Assembly: GCA_031553915.1 (NCBI GenBank)
Contig: JAVBKT010000002.1
Coordinates: 124,001-188,000 of the forward strand
Length of the DNA: 64,000 nt
Reading direction: 5' to 3'
Source of the DNA: HGM13862 sp031553915
GTDB taxonomy: Bacteria > Bacillota > Dehalobacteriia > UBA4068
Numbering within the stretch: the stretch's first letter is position 1; every line of letters starts with the position of its first letter. A program made the translations under genes and the position numbers. Of the stretch, positions 8,202 through 16,590 are shown piece by piece. The notes below the pieces were generated by a model. That model was not told the DNA's origin. It did no database searches and saw nothing but the letters and a program-made list of their open reading frames with translations.

Positions 8202-9176
8202 TCAATACACGCGCTGCCCTTCTTTGGCCCGCTCGGGATTAGTGACAACCATATCCGTAGCTGTTAACTCTTGCACAAGGGCAATTTCCTCATCCTCATA
8301 CAAGAGCGTCACTTCCCGAAAAACTATTTGCTTGCGCGAGCGCAGAAAAACACCAGTTTTCCCTTGTTCATTGGTAAAGATAGCCGTGGCCGGAACAGCT
8401 ATGCCGCTAATCGTTTCGCCAATAATTTTGGCATTGCCATAACGGTAATCATGAAAAAAGGGCTCGTCCACTTTATAGCTGGCAACGATATAATGGCTGC
8501 TATTGGCCATTTCATCGTTTTCCTCCAAATTCAACCATAGGGTGTTGGCCGCTTCAATATCTTCAAAGAGGACTTTTATCCGGTTATCGTTAATAAATTC
8601 GCTGATATCCTCTGTGACATAAAAACAAAAATACGGCACTGTCAAATTATCGATAATCTTGGCCACAGACCTGCCGGCGCCAAGGTTTTCCACCGGATGA
8701 GACAGTTCCTCAGAAGCTTGTTCCTGCTCGGCAAACTGCTCAAAAACCGAGGGCCAGTCAATAGAGAGGATATTGTCGGGATTGAGCAGCTCTTCCCAGC
8801 CGTCAAGCTGATAATAGACCAAACCGCCGATGTCGGCAGTCACCGCAGTTGATTTGCCGCTGTCATCATTCAAATAGCCAATAGCGCCGCCGGTTTTGAC
8901 CTTTTCCCCCTCTTCTAAAAGAGGCGCAAAATAACCGCTGCTTAGGCCCTTGACCGGCTTTTCATTGCGGATGACTATCACCTTGGCATCAGCAGCTATC
9001 AGCTCTGTTTTCTGTTCCGCGCGAACCATATCCAAGCGTAAAAATTTAATATAATTGACTGCCGCCACTAGGGCAAAGAGAACAATCGCCAGCACAATAA
9101 CTGCTGCGATATAATCAATTCCGCGCCATTTTCTTGGCAATTTTGAATTGTGCTGCGATCTACTGTTTGTATTCAT
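8202..9176 (-). CDS. Membrane-anchored HlyD-like protein of the ylm/sepF cluster
   Basis: 324 residues. A basic N-terminus precedes one transmembrane helix (about 22-46, IDYIAAVIVLAIVLFALVAA), leaving the rest outside the membrane. A biotinyl/lipoyl-like beta hairpin is suggested by GEKVKTGGAIGYL (about 90-102), and the C-terminal barrel resembles membrane-fusion (HlyD) proteins. No cognate ABC or MFS exporter is nearby. Comparable proteins occur next to yggS and sepF in other Clostridia, so an envelope or division-related role is more likely than export, but this is inference. The stop is 25 bp upstream of yggS. Confidence 0.65.
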   Translation of the reverse strand: MNTNSRSQHNSKLPRKWRGIDYIAAVIVLAIVLFALVAAVNYIKFLRLDMVRAEQKTELIAADAKVIVIRNEKPVKGLSSGYFAPLLEEGEKVKTGGAIGYLNDDSGKSTAVTADIGGLVYYQLDGWEELLNPDNILSIDWPSVFEQFAEQEQASEELSHPVENLGAGRSVAKIIDNLTVPYFCFYVTEDISEFINDNRIKVLFEDIEAANTLWLNLEENDEMANSSHYIVASYKVDEPFFHDYRYGNAKIIGETISGIAVPATAIFTNEQGKTGVFLRSRKQIVFREVTLLYEDEEIALVQELTATDMVVTNPERAKEGQRVY

Positions 9177-9270
9177 AATAATAATTATATCATTTTGACT
9201 TAACTCTGGGCAAGAGCTAACTATCCCGGAATATCAAGCTATCTCGACATTAGCTAAATTGTTGCGCAAA

Positions 9271-10434
9271 TTAAACCACAGACGGCTCAACCAGCAATTC
9301 TCCGGAGAGAAAACGGCTGGCAGCAAACAAATTAATATCCAAATCATCGGCCTCATTACATATTGCTTTGGCGACTAAAATCGCGGTACGCGGCGCCACC
9401 ATAAACCCATGTCCGGAAAAACCGCAAATGGTAATCAAGCCCTCGGCATTTTTGGAAAACTCTATTACCGGGCTGCGGTCCGGGCTCATATCATACAATC
9501 CGGCAAATTGGCGGACAATACGCAGCTTGCCCAGCAAGGGCAGCGTCCGGGTAATAATATTGGCGGTTTTTTCCATAAAATGCCAGGTGGGGCTGATGTC
9601 AAAGCTAATCGGCTCGGCCTCGCCAATACCCATAATCACACTGCCGTGCGGTGTCTGCTGCACATAGAATTTGCGCGAAAAGGACATGACCATCGGCATC
9701 GGCGTATTATTCGGCCCCAGGGGGCCGATAGGCTCTGTCACCATCACCTGATGCCGCTCCGGGAAGACAGGGATATTATCGCCAACCTGGGCAGCGAGAG
9801 CCGGCGCCCAGGCATTGGCGCAATTAATCACCATCGGCGCAATAAACTTGCCCCGGCTGGTCATCACCCCTTGAATGTTGCCGTTATCAGTCAGCAATTG
9901 CTGTACTGTGGTATAGGTAAGGATATCCACGCCTAAGCGTTTGGCGCCCTCAGCATAGGCAAAGGTACAGTGAAAAGGATCAGCATGACCGTCTTTTTGA
10001 CAAAAGGTCGCGCCGTACAAATCTTTAGTATTGATATGCGGCACATGCTCATAAATGCCTTGCTCTAAATCAACGGCATGAGACGGCACATTAAGACTAT
10101 GCTGCACCTCAAGGTTCTTTTGGAATTGCTCCCATTCTTTTTCAGTATAGGCCAGCAAAAGATACCCGGCCTGGTTTAAGCCGCAAGAGCGCTTGTAGCC
10201 GGTGTATTCCTCCAGATTTTCAAAAAGCTGCGTGCTTTCTACAGCCAGGGTAGCATTAAGCATCGAGCCCCATTGCTGGCGGATACCTGCGCCGCAGCGG
10301 CCTGTCGCCCCTGCTGCCAGATATTCCTTTTCGATCACCAACACATCATTATAGCCGCGCTTGGCCAGTTCAAAGGCTACGGAGACGCCGATAATACCGC
10401 CGCCGATAATAATAAAATCATAATTACGTTTCAC
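9271..10434 (-). CDS. FAD-dependent amino-acid oxidase/dehydrogenase subunit (DAO family)
   Basis: 387 residues from GTG at 10434, which has an AGGAAGGGGG ribosome site 8 nt upstream; the longer frame from ATG 10455 has none. The N-terminus carries the FAD dinucleotide-binding GGGIIGVSVAFELAKRG and the second glycine motif GATGRCGAGIRQQWG, and the C-terminus has GFSGHGFMVAP, all typical of sarcosine oxidase beta, glycine oxidase and D-hydroxyproline/proline dehydrogenase beta subunits. It overlaps the upstream [2Fe-2S] gene and ends a five-gene operon. The substrate is probably a secondary or small amino acid (sarcosine, glycine, proline or hydroxyproline); the sequence does not decide. Confidence 0.8.
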   Translation of the reverse strand: MKRNYDFIIIGGGIIGVSVAFELAKRGYNDVLVIEKEYLAAGATGRCGAGIRQQWGSMLNATLAVESTQLFENLEEYTGYKRSCGLNQAGYLLLAYTEKEWEQFQKNLEVQHSLNVPSHAVDLEQGIYEHVPHINTKDLYGATFCQKDGHADPFHCTFAYAEGAKRLGVDILTYTTVQQLLTDNGNIQGVMTSRGKFIAPMVINCANAWAPALAAQVGDNIPVFPERHQVMVTEPIGPLGPNNTPMPMVMSFSRKFYVQQTPHGSVIMGIGEAEPISFDISPTWHFMEKTANIITRTLPLLGKLRIVRQFAGLYDMSPDRSPVIEFSKNAEGLITICGFSGHGFMVAPRTAILVAKAICNEADDLDINLFAASRFLSGELLVEPSVV

Positions 10435-10717
10435 TGGTCTCGCCCCCTTCCTCATAAGCGTCAGCCAGCATAGCTATTCTTATTGGTTTAGCCGGAGGAC
10501 GGAAATTGGGCATTAATATTTCTTCCATGGGCACGCCATATATTTTAGCCAGTTCCTGGGCAATTAATCTGGTGCAGGTGCGGCCTTGGCATGGGCCCAT
10601 ACCAGTGCGCAAGACTCTTTTTATCTCATCAATAGTTTCGCAGCCATCGGCGATAGCTTCCAGCACTTGGTCGCGGGTCACGTCTTCGCAGCGACAAATA
10701 ATCGTGATATCTGCCAT
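10424..10717 (-). CDS. BFD-like [2Fe-2S]-binding subunit of the dehydrogenase complex
   Basis: 97 residues. The Cys pattern CRCED near 8-12 and GPCQGRTC near 41-48 is the BFD-like [2Fe-2S] signature. In HcnABC/OoxA/proline-dehydrogenase complexes this module lies at the C-terminus of the alpha subunit or is a separate gamma-type subunit; here it is a separate gene. It passes electrons between flavin subunits. Its start shares one base with the stop of the upstream ferredoxin gene, and its 3' end overlaps the DAO subunit, so the products are probably made in fixed ratio. Confidence 0.8.
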   Translation of the reverse strand: MADITIICRCEDVTRDQVLEAIADGCETIDEIKRVLRTGMGPCQGRTCTRLIAQELAKIYGVPMEEILMPNFRPPAKPIRIAMLADAYEEGGETSET

Positions 10718-11211
10718 TATTTATACTCCCCTACCTTGATATTTCTTATTTTCATCATTAGGTTGCGCGGTACTATTATGGAGATAAGGCGCGTCTTATT
10801 CTTTGCTCCGCTCTCTTTCACTTCCGCGATCTCAAACCAGCCCAATTCTTCACCCAAGCGGGAGAGGCCGATGGCATATTGGCCGACTGCAGGAACAGGG
10901 ACAAATTCAAAGGGCAGCTTAACCACAGCAAAATCCGCGTTATAGGTCTGATCAATGACAAAAATAGCTTGGCCGGGGCAGCTTAAAACACAATCGCCGC
11001 AGCCCGTGCATTTGTTTTCGTCAAGGCTGGGAATATTATTGATATCTTCGCCAACTGTTACCGCAGCATGCGGGCAAACTTTTTCACAAGGATTGCAAGG
11101 GATTTGCTGAAAGCATTCATATACGGCAACAGGACCTTGGGCCAAGCGTTCCTCGCTGGGCATAATTTTTGCGATATCCTCTTTGGTCGGGATTCCATCC
11201 TTATGCAACAT
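10717..11211 (-). CDS. 4Fe-4S ferredoxin-like subunit of the dehydrogenase complex
   Basis: 164 residues. Two cysteine clusters are visible: CNPCEKVCPH near 38-47 and CTGCGDCVLSCPG near 68-80, the latter a complete CxxCxxCxxxCP motif for a [4Fe-4S] cluster. The C-terminal half has no recognised domain and is rich in beta-type residues. GAGGAG lies 7 nt upstream of the ATG, inside the end of the preceding flavoprotein gene. It is probably the electron-transfer adaptor that links the flavin subunits to a downstream acceptor. Confidence 0.8.
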   Translation of the reverse strand: MLHKDGIPTKEDIAKIMPSEERLAQGPVAVYECFQQIPCNPCEKVCPHAAVTVGEDINNIPSLDENKCTGCGDCVLSCPGQAIFVIDQTYNADFAVVKLPFEFVPVPAVGQYAIGLSRLGEELGWFEIAEVKESGAKNKTRLISIIVPRNLMMKIRNIKVGEYK

Positions 11212-11213
11212 GG

Positions 11214-12296
11214 TTACGCTCCTCTTTTGTCTTTGATTTTGCCAAGCCCCGTTCTAACCCTTTCACACAAAGGCCCGGAACGCAAAGAACATAGCTGTTC
11301 TGCCGCCTCTACCTGCAATTTTGCCGCTTCTTCCGGCAGATAAGCCAACGTTGCCGCTGCGCTTAAGCCGACAATGCGCCCCTCCATCATCGCTGTGGTG
11401 GCCTCTTCCAAACCGCAAACATCACCTGCCACATATAGATTGGCAATTGAGGTTTCCATATATCTATCCACAACAGGCACATGCCCGCCCAGCTCTTTGA
11501 CAAAGAGCATCTCGCAACCTGCCTGCCAGAGGAGCTCAGCCAGCGGGCTCAGACCCACCGCCAAAGCAATAGTATCGCATTTGATATCTTCTTCCGTACC
11601 TTCTATCTGCTGCATATTTTGATCCAGAGCAACGATTATCGCGCCTTCAACCTGGCCGTTGCCATAGGCTTCTTTAATGGTATAGCCCGTTTTGATGGCG
11701 GTGCCGGTTCTCGCCAGCTTGCTGGCATGCACCAGATATCCTCCGATACGCGGCAGAGCCTCTATCACCGCCGGAACCTCTACGCCAGCTTGCTTCAGCT
11801 GATAGCTGATGGTGAGGCCAATATTGCCGGCGCCAACCATTAAAACCCGGTCAGCCGGCTTAATTCCGCTGCTATGCATCAGTGTTTCCAGCGCGCCCGC
11901 CGCATAGACGCCAGGCAGATCATTGCCGGGAAAGGCGAGAAAATTCTCCGCTGCGCCGGTAGCAATAATAATCCGCTCCGCTTTAATTTTGACATGCTGA
12001 CCCTCATGCTCGCAGGTGACAATGCCGTCACTATAAATGCCAAGGATAGTCGTATCCAGCCAGACTTCGATATTAGCCGCCTGTTCAACATCAGCAATCA
12101 TCTCTTTGGCAATGACAAAACCACGCATGGAGGCATGTTCATCGCCAAAAAACTTGCCTGTTTGCTTAATCAGCTGGCCGCCCAGGGTGTCGTCACGCTC
12201 GCAGACCAAAACCTTTGCGCCGAGATTGGCCGCTGCCATCGCCGCAAACAACCCGGCCGGGCCGCCGCCAATAATGAGAATTTCAATATTTTTCAT
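11214..12296 (-). CDS. NAD(P)/FAD-dependent oxidoreductase, HcnB/OoxA-like alpha subunit
   Basis: 360 residues from ATG 12296; GGGGAG lies 10 nt upstream, and the longer frame would extend into the upstream gene. The FAD motif GGGPAGLFAAMAA is at about 8-20, a second GAGNIGLTISYQL near 155, and the FAD-domain end VAGDVCGLEEA near 285. It has the pyridine nucleotide-disulphide reductase fold without a redox-active CxxC. In HcnABC-type complexes this is the second flavin subunit. Its start overlaps the stop of the upstream [2Fe-2S] gene as ATGA (12293-12296). Confidence 0.82.
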   Translation of the reverse strand: MKNIEILIIGGGPAGLFAAMAAANLGAKVLVCERDDTLGGQLIKQTGKFFGDEHASMRGFVIAKEMIADVEQAANIEVWLDTTILGIYSDGIVTCEHEGQHVKIKAERIIIATGAAENFLAFPGNDLPGVYAAGALETLMHSSGIKPADRVLMVGAGNIGLTISYQLKQAGVEVPAVIEALPRIGGYLVHASKLARTGTAIKTGYTIKEAYGNGQVEGAIIVALDQNMQQIEGTEEDIKCDTIALAVGLSPLAELLWQAGCEMLFVKELGGHVPVVDRYMETSIANLYVAGDVCGLEEATTAMMEGRIVGLSAAATLAYLPEEAAKLQVEAAEQLCSLRSGPLCERVRTGLGKIKDKRGA

Positions 12297-12601
12297 AGTT
12301 TGACTACTCCCCTTGCGCCTTGTTCTACCACCCGCATCCCGTCTTTGCATTTAAGCACGCAGATGCGCATATTCGGCTGATCGTCAACTGTCATAAAACA
12401 GCTGCCGCAATTGCCAATGGCGCAATACAGCCCCCGCGGACGGTGCAGCTCCAGGGAAACGCCTAATTTACGAATGCCGGCAGCGTGCAGGGCAGCGGCC
12501 ACAGTCTCGTTTTCGTAGGCCGGGAGCGGCTCGCCCTGATAATAAATTGTTATTTGCTCTCCCCGCTCAAACTCAAGTATGGGGTGCTCTGTGATACGCA
12601 T
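12293..12601 (-). CDS. [2Fe-2S] (Fer2_4/HcnA-like) subunit, first gene of the dehydrogenase operon
   Basis: 102 residues. The plant-type ferredoxin-like fold of sarcosine oxidase alpha N-termini and HcnA is indicated by VAAALHAAGIRKLGVS followed by LYCAIGNCGSCFMTVDD and the distal Cys in MRICVLKC. It provides the entry or exit [2Fe-2S] cluster of the complex. GTGAGG lies 7 nt before the ATG. Downstream genes are each joined by short overlaps or gaps of at most 2 bp, so the five genes form one transcription and translation unit. Confidence 0.8.
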   Translation of the reverse strand: MRITEHPILEFERGEQITIYYQGEPLPAYENETVAAALHAAGIRKLGVSLELHRPRGLYCAIGNCGSCFMTVDDQPNMRICVLKCKDGMRVVEQGARGVVKL

Positions 12602-12641
12602 ATCTGTACCTCACCATATTAATAAACAGCCGCAGCATCAG

Positions 12642-13121
12642 CTATTTTGCGTTGGCCTTATTTTCCATCAATTCTTTCTGCAAAGCGCGGATTTCTTCAA
12701 TAAAGGTAGAGACATCCTCAAAATTACGGTAGACGCTGGCAAAGCGCACATAGGCCACCTGGTCTACGCCGCGCAAATATTTCATCACCAGCTCGCCAAT
12801 CATATTGGAAGAAACTTCACGCTCAAGATTATTGCGCAGCTCACGCTCTATTTCATCAACAATAGATTCCAGAACACTAAGCGGTACGCTGCGCTTATCA
12901 CAGGCTTTGATCAGCCCCTTTAAGATCTTAGAAGAATCAAACAGCTCTCTGCGGTTATCTGATTTGACCACAATCAGCGGCAGTTCTTCGATCCGCTCAT
13001 AGGTGGTAAACCTTTTGCCGCATTCCTGGCATTCTCTTCTGCGCCGGATACTCCTGCCTTCTTCTACCGGGCGAGAATCAAGAACACGGGATTCTTCATG
13101 GCCGCAAAATACGCATTTCAT
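12642..13121 (-). CDS. nrdR: Transcriptional repressor NrdR
   Basis: 159 residues. The N-terminal zinc ribbon (CVFCGH near 3-8, CQECGKRFTTYER near 31-43) and RRRREC basic segment bind DNA; the ATP-cone domain (about 49-139) senses ATP/dATP. NrdR represses ribonucleotide reductase genes through NrdR boxes. Length is normal. In many Clostridia nrdR lies beside the sigG-ymxH genes, as here, although ymxH is divergent. Confidence 0.96.
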   Translation of the reverse strand: MKCVFCGHEESRVLDSRPVEEGRSIRRRRECQECGKRFTTYERIEELPLIVVKSDNRRELFDSSKILKGLIKACDKRSVPLSVLESIVDEIERELRNNLEREVSSNMIGELVMKYLRGVDQVAYVRFASVYRNFEDVSTFIEEIRALQKELMENKANAK

Positions 13122-13334
13122 AAAGTTTCCTCCTCCTAATTATTCAAGCAAAGCGCATACTACTCTATATTGTATATGTTTATTATTATAAAGCCCAAGA
13201 TAGTGTATTGCAAGCGCAATCAACAAATAAATGCTTATTTTACTAGTTTTTTATGACAATTATTATTTGCCATTATTTTACTTTTGGTATCATCAAGAGG
13301 CCCAAAGCATATATAAAATCAAGGAGGAAGATAT
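13122..13334. other. Divergent intergenic region between nrdR and ymxH
   Basis: 213 bp, AT-rich, without open frames. Upstream of ymxH (plus strand) the stretch GGTATC...CATATATAA (about 13289-13316) resembles a forespore (sigma F/G) promoter loosely, and AAGGAGG precedes the ATG. The nrdR side has only its Shine-Dalgarno; no NrdR box was identified by eye. Confidence 0.35.
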
Positions 13335-13679
13335 ATGTTTCGCATCTCTGATTTACGTCGTAAAGACGTCATAAATGAAAATGACGGCAGAAAGCTGGGC
13401 TATGTGCATGATATTGAGATAGATATCAATACCGGCTCGGTTGACGCTATTGTTATTCCCGGCGAAAGCAGATTCCTCGGCTTCTTTGTGCGCAGCGAGG
13501 AAGTGGTTTTACCTTGGGAGCGCATCAAAAAAATCGGCCTTGATGTCATCATCATTGGCGATGAAGAATCAAGACCGATTATAAGCAAAGCTTTTGAGCA
13601 AAAAGATTTTTCGCTAAAAGAGACCAGCAAAGCTGTTAGCAAGCCAGCTACCTATGACTGGGATGATTGGGAATTATAA
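13335..13679 (+). CDS. PRC-barrel sporulation protein, YlmC/YmxH family
   Basis: 114 residues. A single PRC-barrel domain (about 3-80) with the family features LRRKDVINENDGRKLG and GYVHDIEIDINTGSVDAIVIPG. The conserved family is found in spore formers, often next to sigG; its biochemical role is unknown. The C-terminal tail (about 85-114) is variable. AAGGAGG lies close to the ATG. The stop codon abuts the stop of convergent spoIIR with no spacer and no room for a terminator, so the two messages must overlap. Confidence 0.85.
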   Translation: MFRISDLRRKDVINENDGRKLGYVHDIEIDINTGSVDAIVIPGESRFLGFFVRSEEVVLPWERIKKIGLDVIIIGDEESRPIISKAFEQKDFSLKETSKAVSKPATYDWDDWEL

Positions 13680-14285
13680 TTACTTGCGGAAAAGCCCGCT
13701 CAGCTTCCATTGCACATTCATGGAGCTGTTACTGCTCTCATCCGCAGGAGCCCACACTGCCAGCGAATCATCACTTTCATATTCAGTGGCCAAATCAACA
13801 AAGCACAGCGGCGGGAATAAGACGCACCACCAGTTTTTGCCCGCTCCTTCACCGACAACTATTTTCAGGGCATCATATTCCCCGGCCGCAAAAATGACGC
13901 CGTCATAATTGATATCAGGGAAATCAGAGCGCGCCAGGGTCAGCTGTGCTGTATAATCAGAACAACCAGCCAAATAATCATTACAGGCTGTGCTCAGCGT
14001 TGGCAGCGAATCCTCAATCCATTGCATAGCTTCTTGCTTATCGGTAGCAACGGATAGCTCCGGCTCTACTAAAGAAATAATATAATCCCTCACCTGGAGC
14101 TTCAGCTGCTGATCCGCTGTGCTGTCGCTATTGGCCAGCACATGCAGGCGCAGCGGTTTTTCCTCTGCCTGCATATCGGCAAACAACACCTCGCTGTCAT
14201 TGTCAGCGAAGAAATAGAAGGACAGCCCGGAGAGTACGACTACCACAATAACTAAGCCTACTTTGATTAATTTCATCTTGTTCAT
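13680..14285 (-). CDS. spoIIR: Stage II sporulation protein R
   Basis: 201 residues. The secreted forespore signal that triggers SpoIIGA processing of pro-sigma E in the mother cell. An N-terminal membrane or signal segment (about 5-27) precedes the SpoIIR core: LRLHVLANSDS near 46, DQQLKLQVRDYI near 58, and the strongly conserved GEGAGKNWWCVLFPPLCF near 150-167. AAGGG lies just before the ATG. The gene follows sigG (52 bp) in the same direction and is convergent with ymxH. The sigE/spoIIGA pair is not in this window. Confidence 0.95.
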   Translation of the reverse strand: MNKMKLIKVGLVIVVVVLSGLSFYFFADNDSEVLFADMQAEEKPLRLHVLANSDSTADQQLKLQVRDYIISLVEPELSVATDKQEAMQWIEDSLPTLSTACNDYLAGCSDYTAQLTLARSDFPDINYDGVIFAAGEYDALKIVVGEGAGKNWWCVLFPPLCFVDLATEYESDDSLAVWAPADESSNSSMNVQWKLSGLFRK

Positions 14286-14337
14286 ATTATCCCTTTCCTA
14301 ACCGAAATAGCTGCGGAGCAAATCCGCACCATAATAA

Positions 14338-15108
14338 TTAAACATACTTGCGCAGCTGCATTAGGGCGCCTTTTTCCAATCTCGATACTTGAGCCTGAGA
14401 AATACCGATCTCTTCCGCAACCTCCATCTGTGTCTTGCCGACAAAAAAACGCAAATTGATGATTTTCTTTTCCCGTTCGCCCAGCTTGGCCAGGCCTTCT
14501 TTAATATTGAGCGATTCCATCCAGGTTTTTTCGCCGTTTTTATCATCGCCGACCAAATCCATCATATATACCGGGTCTCCGCTTTCATTGCTGATTGGCT
14601 CAAACAAGGATATCGGATCAGCTATCGCGTCAAGCGCAAAAATCACATCTTCGCGGGGCAGATCAATGGCTTTGGCAATCTCCTCAATTTTGGGTTCTTT
14701 GCCATGCTCATTGACATAAGCGTCTCTGGCCTGCAAAGCGCGGTAGGCAATATCACGCAAGGATCGCGAAACGCGGATGGAATTATTGTCACGCAGATAA
14801 CGGCGGATTTCGCCGATGATCATCGGTACCGCATAGGTAGAAAGCCGGACGCCCTGACTCAAATCAAAATTGTCTATTGCTTTGATCAGGCCAATGCAGC
14901 CAACCTGAAAGAGATCATCCGCGTTTTCGCCCCGGTTATTAAAGCGCTGAATGACGCTTAAAACCAGTCTTAAATTTCCGGATATTAACTCTTCTCTTGC
15001 TTGTTCATTTCCCTTTTGAGCTTCAATAAACAGTGCGTTGATTTTATCATTAGGCAGTACTGGCAGTTTAGCTGTGTTGACGCCGCAAATTTCTACTTTG
15101 TTGAGCAA
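14338..15108 (-). CDS. sigG: RNA polymerase sporulation sigma factor SigG
   Basis: 256 residues from TTG at 15108. AGGAG lies 8 nt upstream, and the protein then begins LNKVEICGVNTAKLPVL, aligned with known SigG; the longer frame (15144) has no ribosome site. Region 2 contains GNLRLVLSVIQRFNNRG and STYAVPMIIGEIRRYLRD, and region 4 ends TQMEVAEEIGISQAQVSRLE, both diagnostic of sigma G over sigma F. It is the late forespore sigma factor. Usually it is preceded by spoIIGA-sigE; here it lies downstream of dinB and its terminator. Confidence 0.95.
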   Translation of the reverse strand: MLNKVEICGVNTAKLPVLPNDKINALFIEAQKGNEQAREELISGNLRLVLSVIQRFNNRGENADDLFQVGCIGLIKAIDNFDLSQGVRLSTYAVPMIIGEIRRYLRDNNSIRVSRSLRDIAYRALQARDAYVNEHGKEPKIEEIAKAIDLPREDVIFALDAIADPISLFEPISNESGDPVYMMDLVGDDKNGEKTWMESLNIKEGLAKLGEREKKIINLRFFVGKTQMEVAEEIGISQAQVSRLEKGALMQLRKYV

Positions 15109-15178
15109 ATTTATCACTCCTGATTGCAATCGCTTATGAGTCAATTATTACCGTAAAGAGGGTCATTTATACCAGCGC

Positions 15179-15220
15179 AAAAGAAAAAAGAACAGCAAAA
15201 TAGCTGTTCTTTTTTCTTTT
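15179..15220. terminator. Strong hairpin terminator after dinB
   Basis: 18-bp perfect stem from 15179-15196 to 15203-15220 with a 6-nt loop and A/T-rich flanks on both sides, so it can work in both directions. For minus-strand dinB it is the terminator and insulates sigG. The inner arm AAGAACAGC recurs in the hfq terminator at 63829-63868. Confidence 0.88.
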
Positions 15221-15291
15221 CTAATTATATGTATTTGTCTATCACTATAAATGTTTTATCGCATTATTACTGTGCTTTGAATAGGAAAAAC

Positions 15292-16560
15292 TTAGTATTT
15301 GGGGCCTTTGTCCCCGCCATTTTTACGCATTTCCTTGCTGAGCGCCCCGGCCATATGGTCTTCTCCAGAATCAGCAAAGCGCGCCCTCTTGATGGCGTTA
15401 TCACCAAATTTTTCCCGGATCTTATCCACCGCGGAATCAATTTGCGCTAATTTGTCTTGATTATTATTATCATCCTCAAACAAAGCATATTGCGAGGCAG
15501 CTTCTTCGCCTAATTTACTGATGGAGATGCCGAGTAAACGCAAGGGCGTATGCTTATCCCATAGCTGGTCAAACAGCTCACAGGCCTGGTGATATATGGC
15601 AGAAGTATTGTTCGTCGCTTTCGTCAGCTGGGCCTGTTTAGAAGTATCAATAAACTGGTTGCTGCGGATTTGCACAGCCAGGCAGCGGCCTTTTTGCCCG
15701 TCGCGGCGCATCCGCATCCCCACTGTTTCGCTGAGCGAAAGCAAAATCTTATGCGCGGTTTGCCTATCCGCCACATCAACAGCAGTGGTTGTAGAATTGC
15801 CATAGCATTTATTCAGGCTCGATTCCCTGGCTAATTCTTCTTCCCCTCTGCCATTGGCATAATCGCACAGCACATAGGCTTGTTTATGCAAACGCAGGGC
15901 CAAATGCCCGGGGGCGGCCTTCGCTAAATCGCCAATTGTCATAATGCCGATACTATTTAATTTTTCCGCTGTGGCCGCGCCCACCGAAAAGAGCTGCCGC
16001 ACTGGCAAAGGCCACATTTTTTGCTCTATCTCATGCGGAAACAAAGTATGTATCTGATCCGGCTTGCTAAAATCGCTGGCCATTTTGGAGAGCAATTTGT
16101 TAGTAGAGATGCCGATATTGACGGTAAAACCAAGCTGATCATAGATGCGTTTTTTGATTAATCTGGCCGCCTCCAGCGGGCTGCCATAAATAGCCTTGGT
16201 GCCGCTGATATCTATCCACGCCTCGTCAATAGAAAACTGCTCCACCACCGGAGCCATTTCTGCCAAAATAGCAATAAATTTGCTGGAATAATCCAGATAC
16301 AGAGCAAACTCAGGGCTAGCCACCAGCAAATCAGCACATTTGCGCTGGGCTTGCAGCAGTGGTTCGCCTGTTTGTATGCCATAGGCTTTGGCAGGAACAC
16401 TTTTTGCCAAAACAACACTATGACGCGATTCTTTATCGCGGCTGATCACAGAAGGAACCTGCCGCAAATCAACAGCGTCATCCTTCATCTGCAAATGTTG
16501 CAGCGCTGTCCAGGAAAGATAGGCGCTATTAACATCAATATGGCAAATAATTTTTTCCAT
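15292..16560 (-). CDS. dinB: DNA polymerase IV (Y family)
   Basis: 422 residues from ATG 16560. Translesion polymerase. The palm motif HIDVNSAYLSW (catalytic Asp near 9) and SIDEAWIDISG (about 104-114) supply the metal-binding acids; the thumb helix-hairpin-helix GIMTIGDLAKA is near 180, and the little-finger domain follows. The extreme C-terminus is basic. The upstream promoter at 16591-16620 includes a LexA-type box, so SOS induction is likely. Neighbours are the zinc-ribbon ORF upstream and sigG downstream beyond a terminator. Confidence 0.95.
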   Translation of the reverse strand: MEKIICHIDVNSAYLSWTALQHLQMKDDAVDLRQVPSVISRDKESRHSVVLAKSVPAKAYGIQTGEPLLQAQRKCADLLVASPEFALYLDYSSKFIAILAEMAPVVEQFSIDEAWIDISGTKAIYGSPLEAARLIKKRIYDQLGFTVNIGISTNKLLSKMASDFSKPDQIHTLFPHEIEQKMWPLPVRQLFSVGAATAEKLNSIGIMTIGDLAKAAPGHLALRLHKQAYVLCDYANGRGEEELARESSLNKCYGNSTTTAVDVADRQTAHKILLSLSETVGMRMRRDGQKGRCLAVQIRSNQFIDTSKQAQLTKATNNTSAIYHQACELFDQLWDKHTPLRLLGISISKLGEEAASQYALFEDDNNNQDKLAQIDSAVDKIREKFGDNAIKRARFADSGEDHMAGALSKEMRKNGGDKGPKY

Positions 16561-16590
16561 CACCAAGCACCTGCCTATAATAGTAACTTA

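Noticed and set aside
9271..10455. DAO subunit start at ATG 10455
   Set aside because: No Shine-Dalgarno; the AGGAAGGGGG site serves the GTG at 10434.
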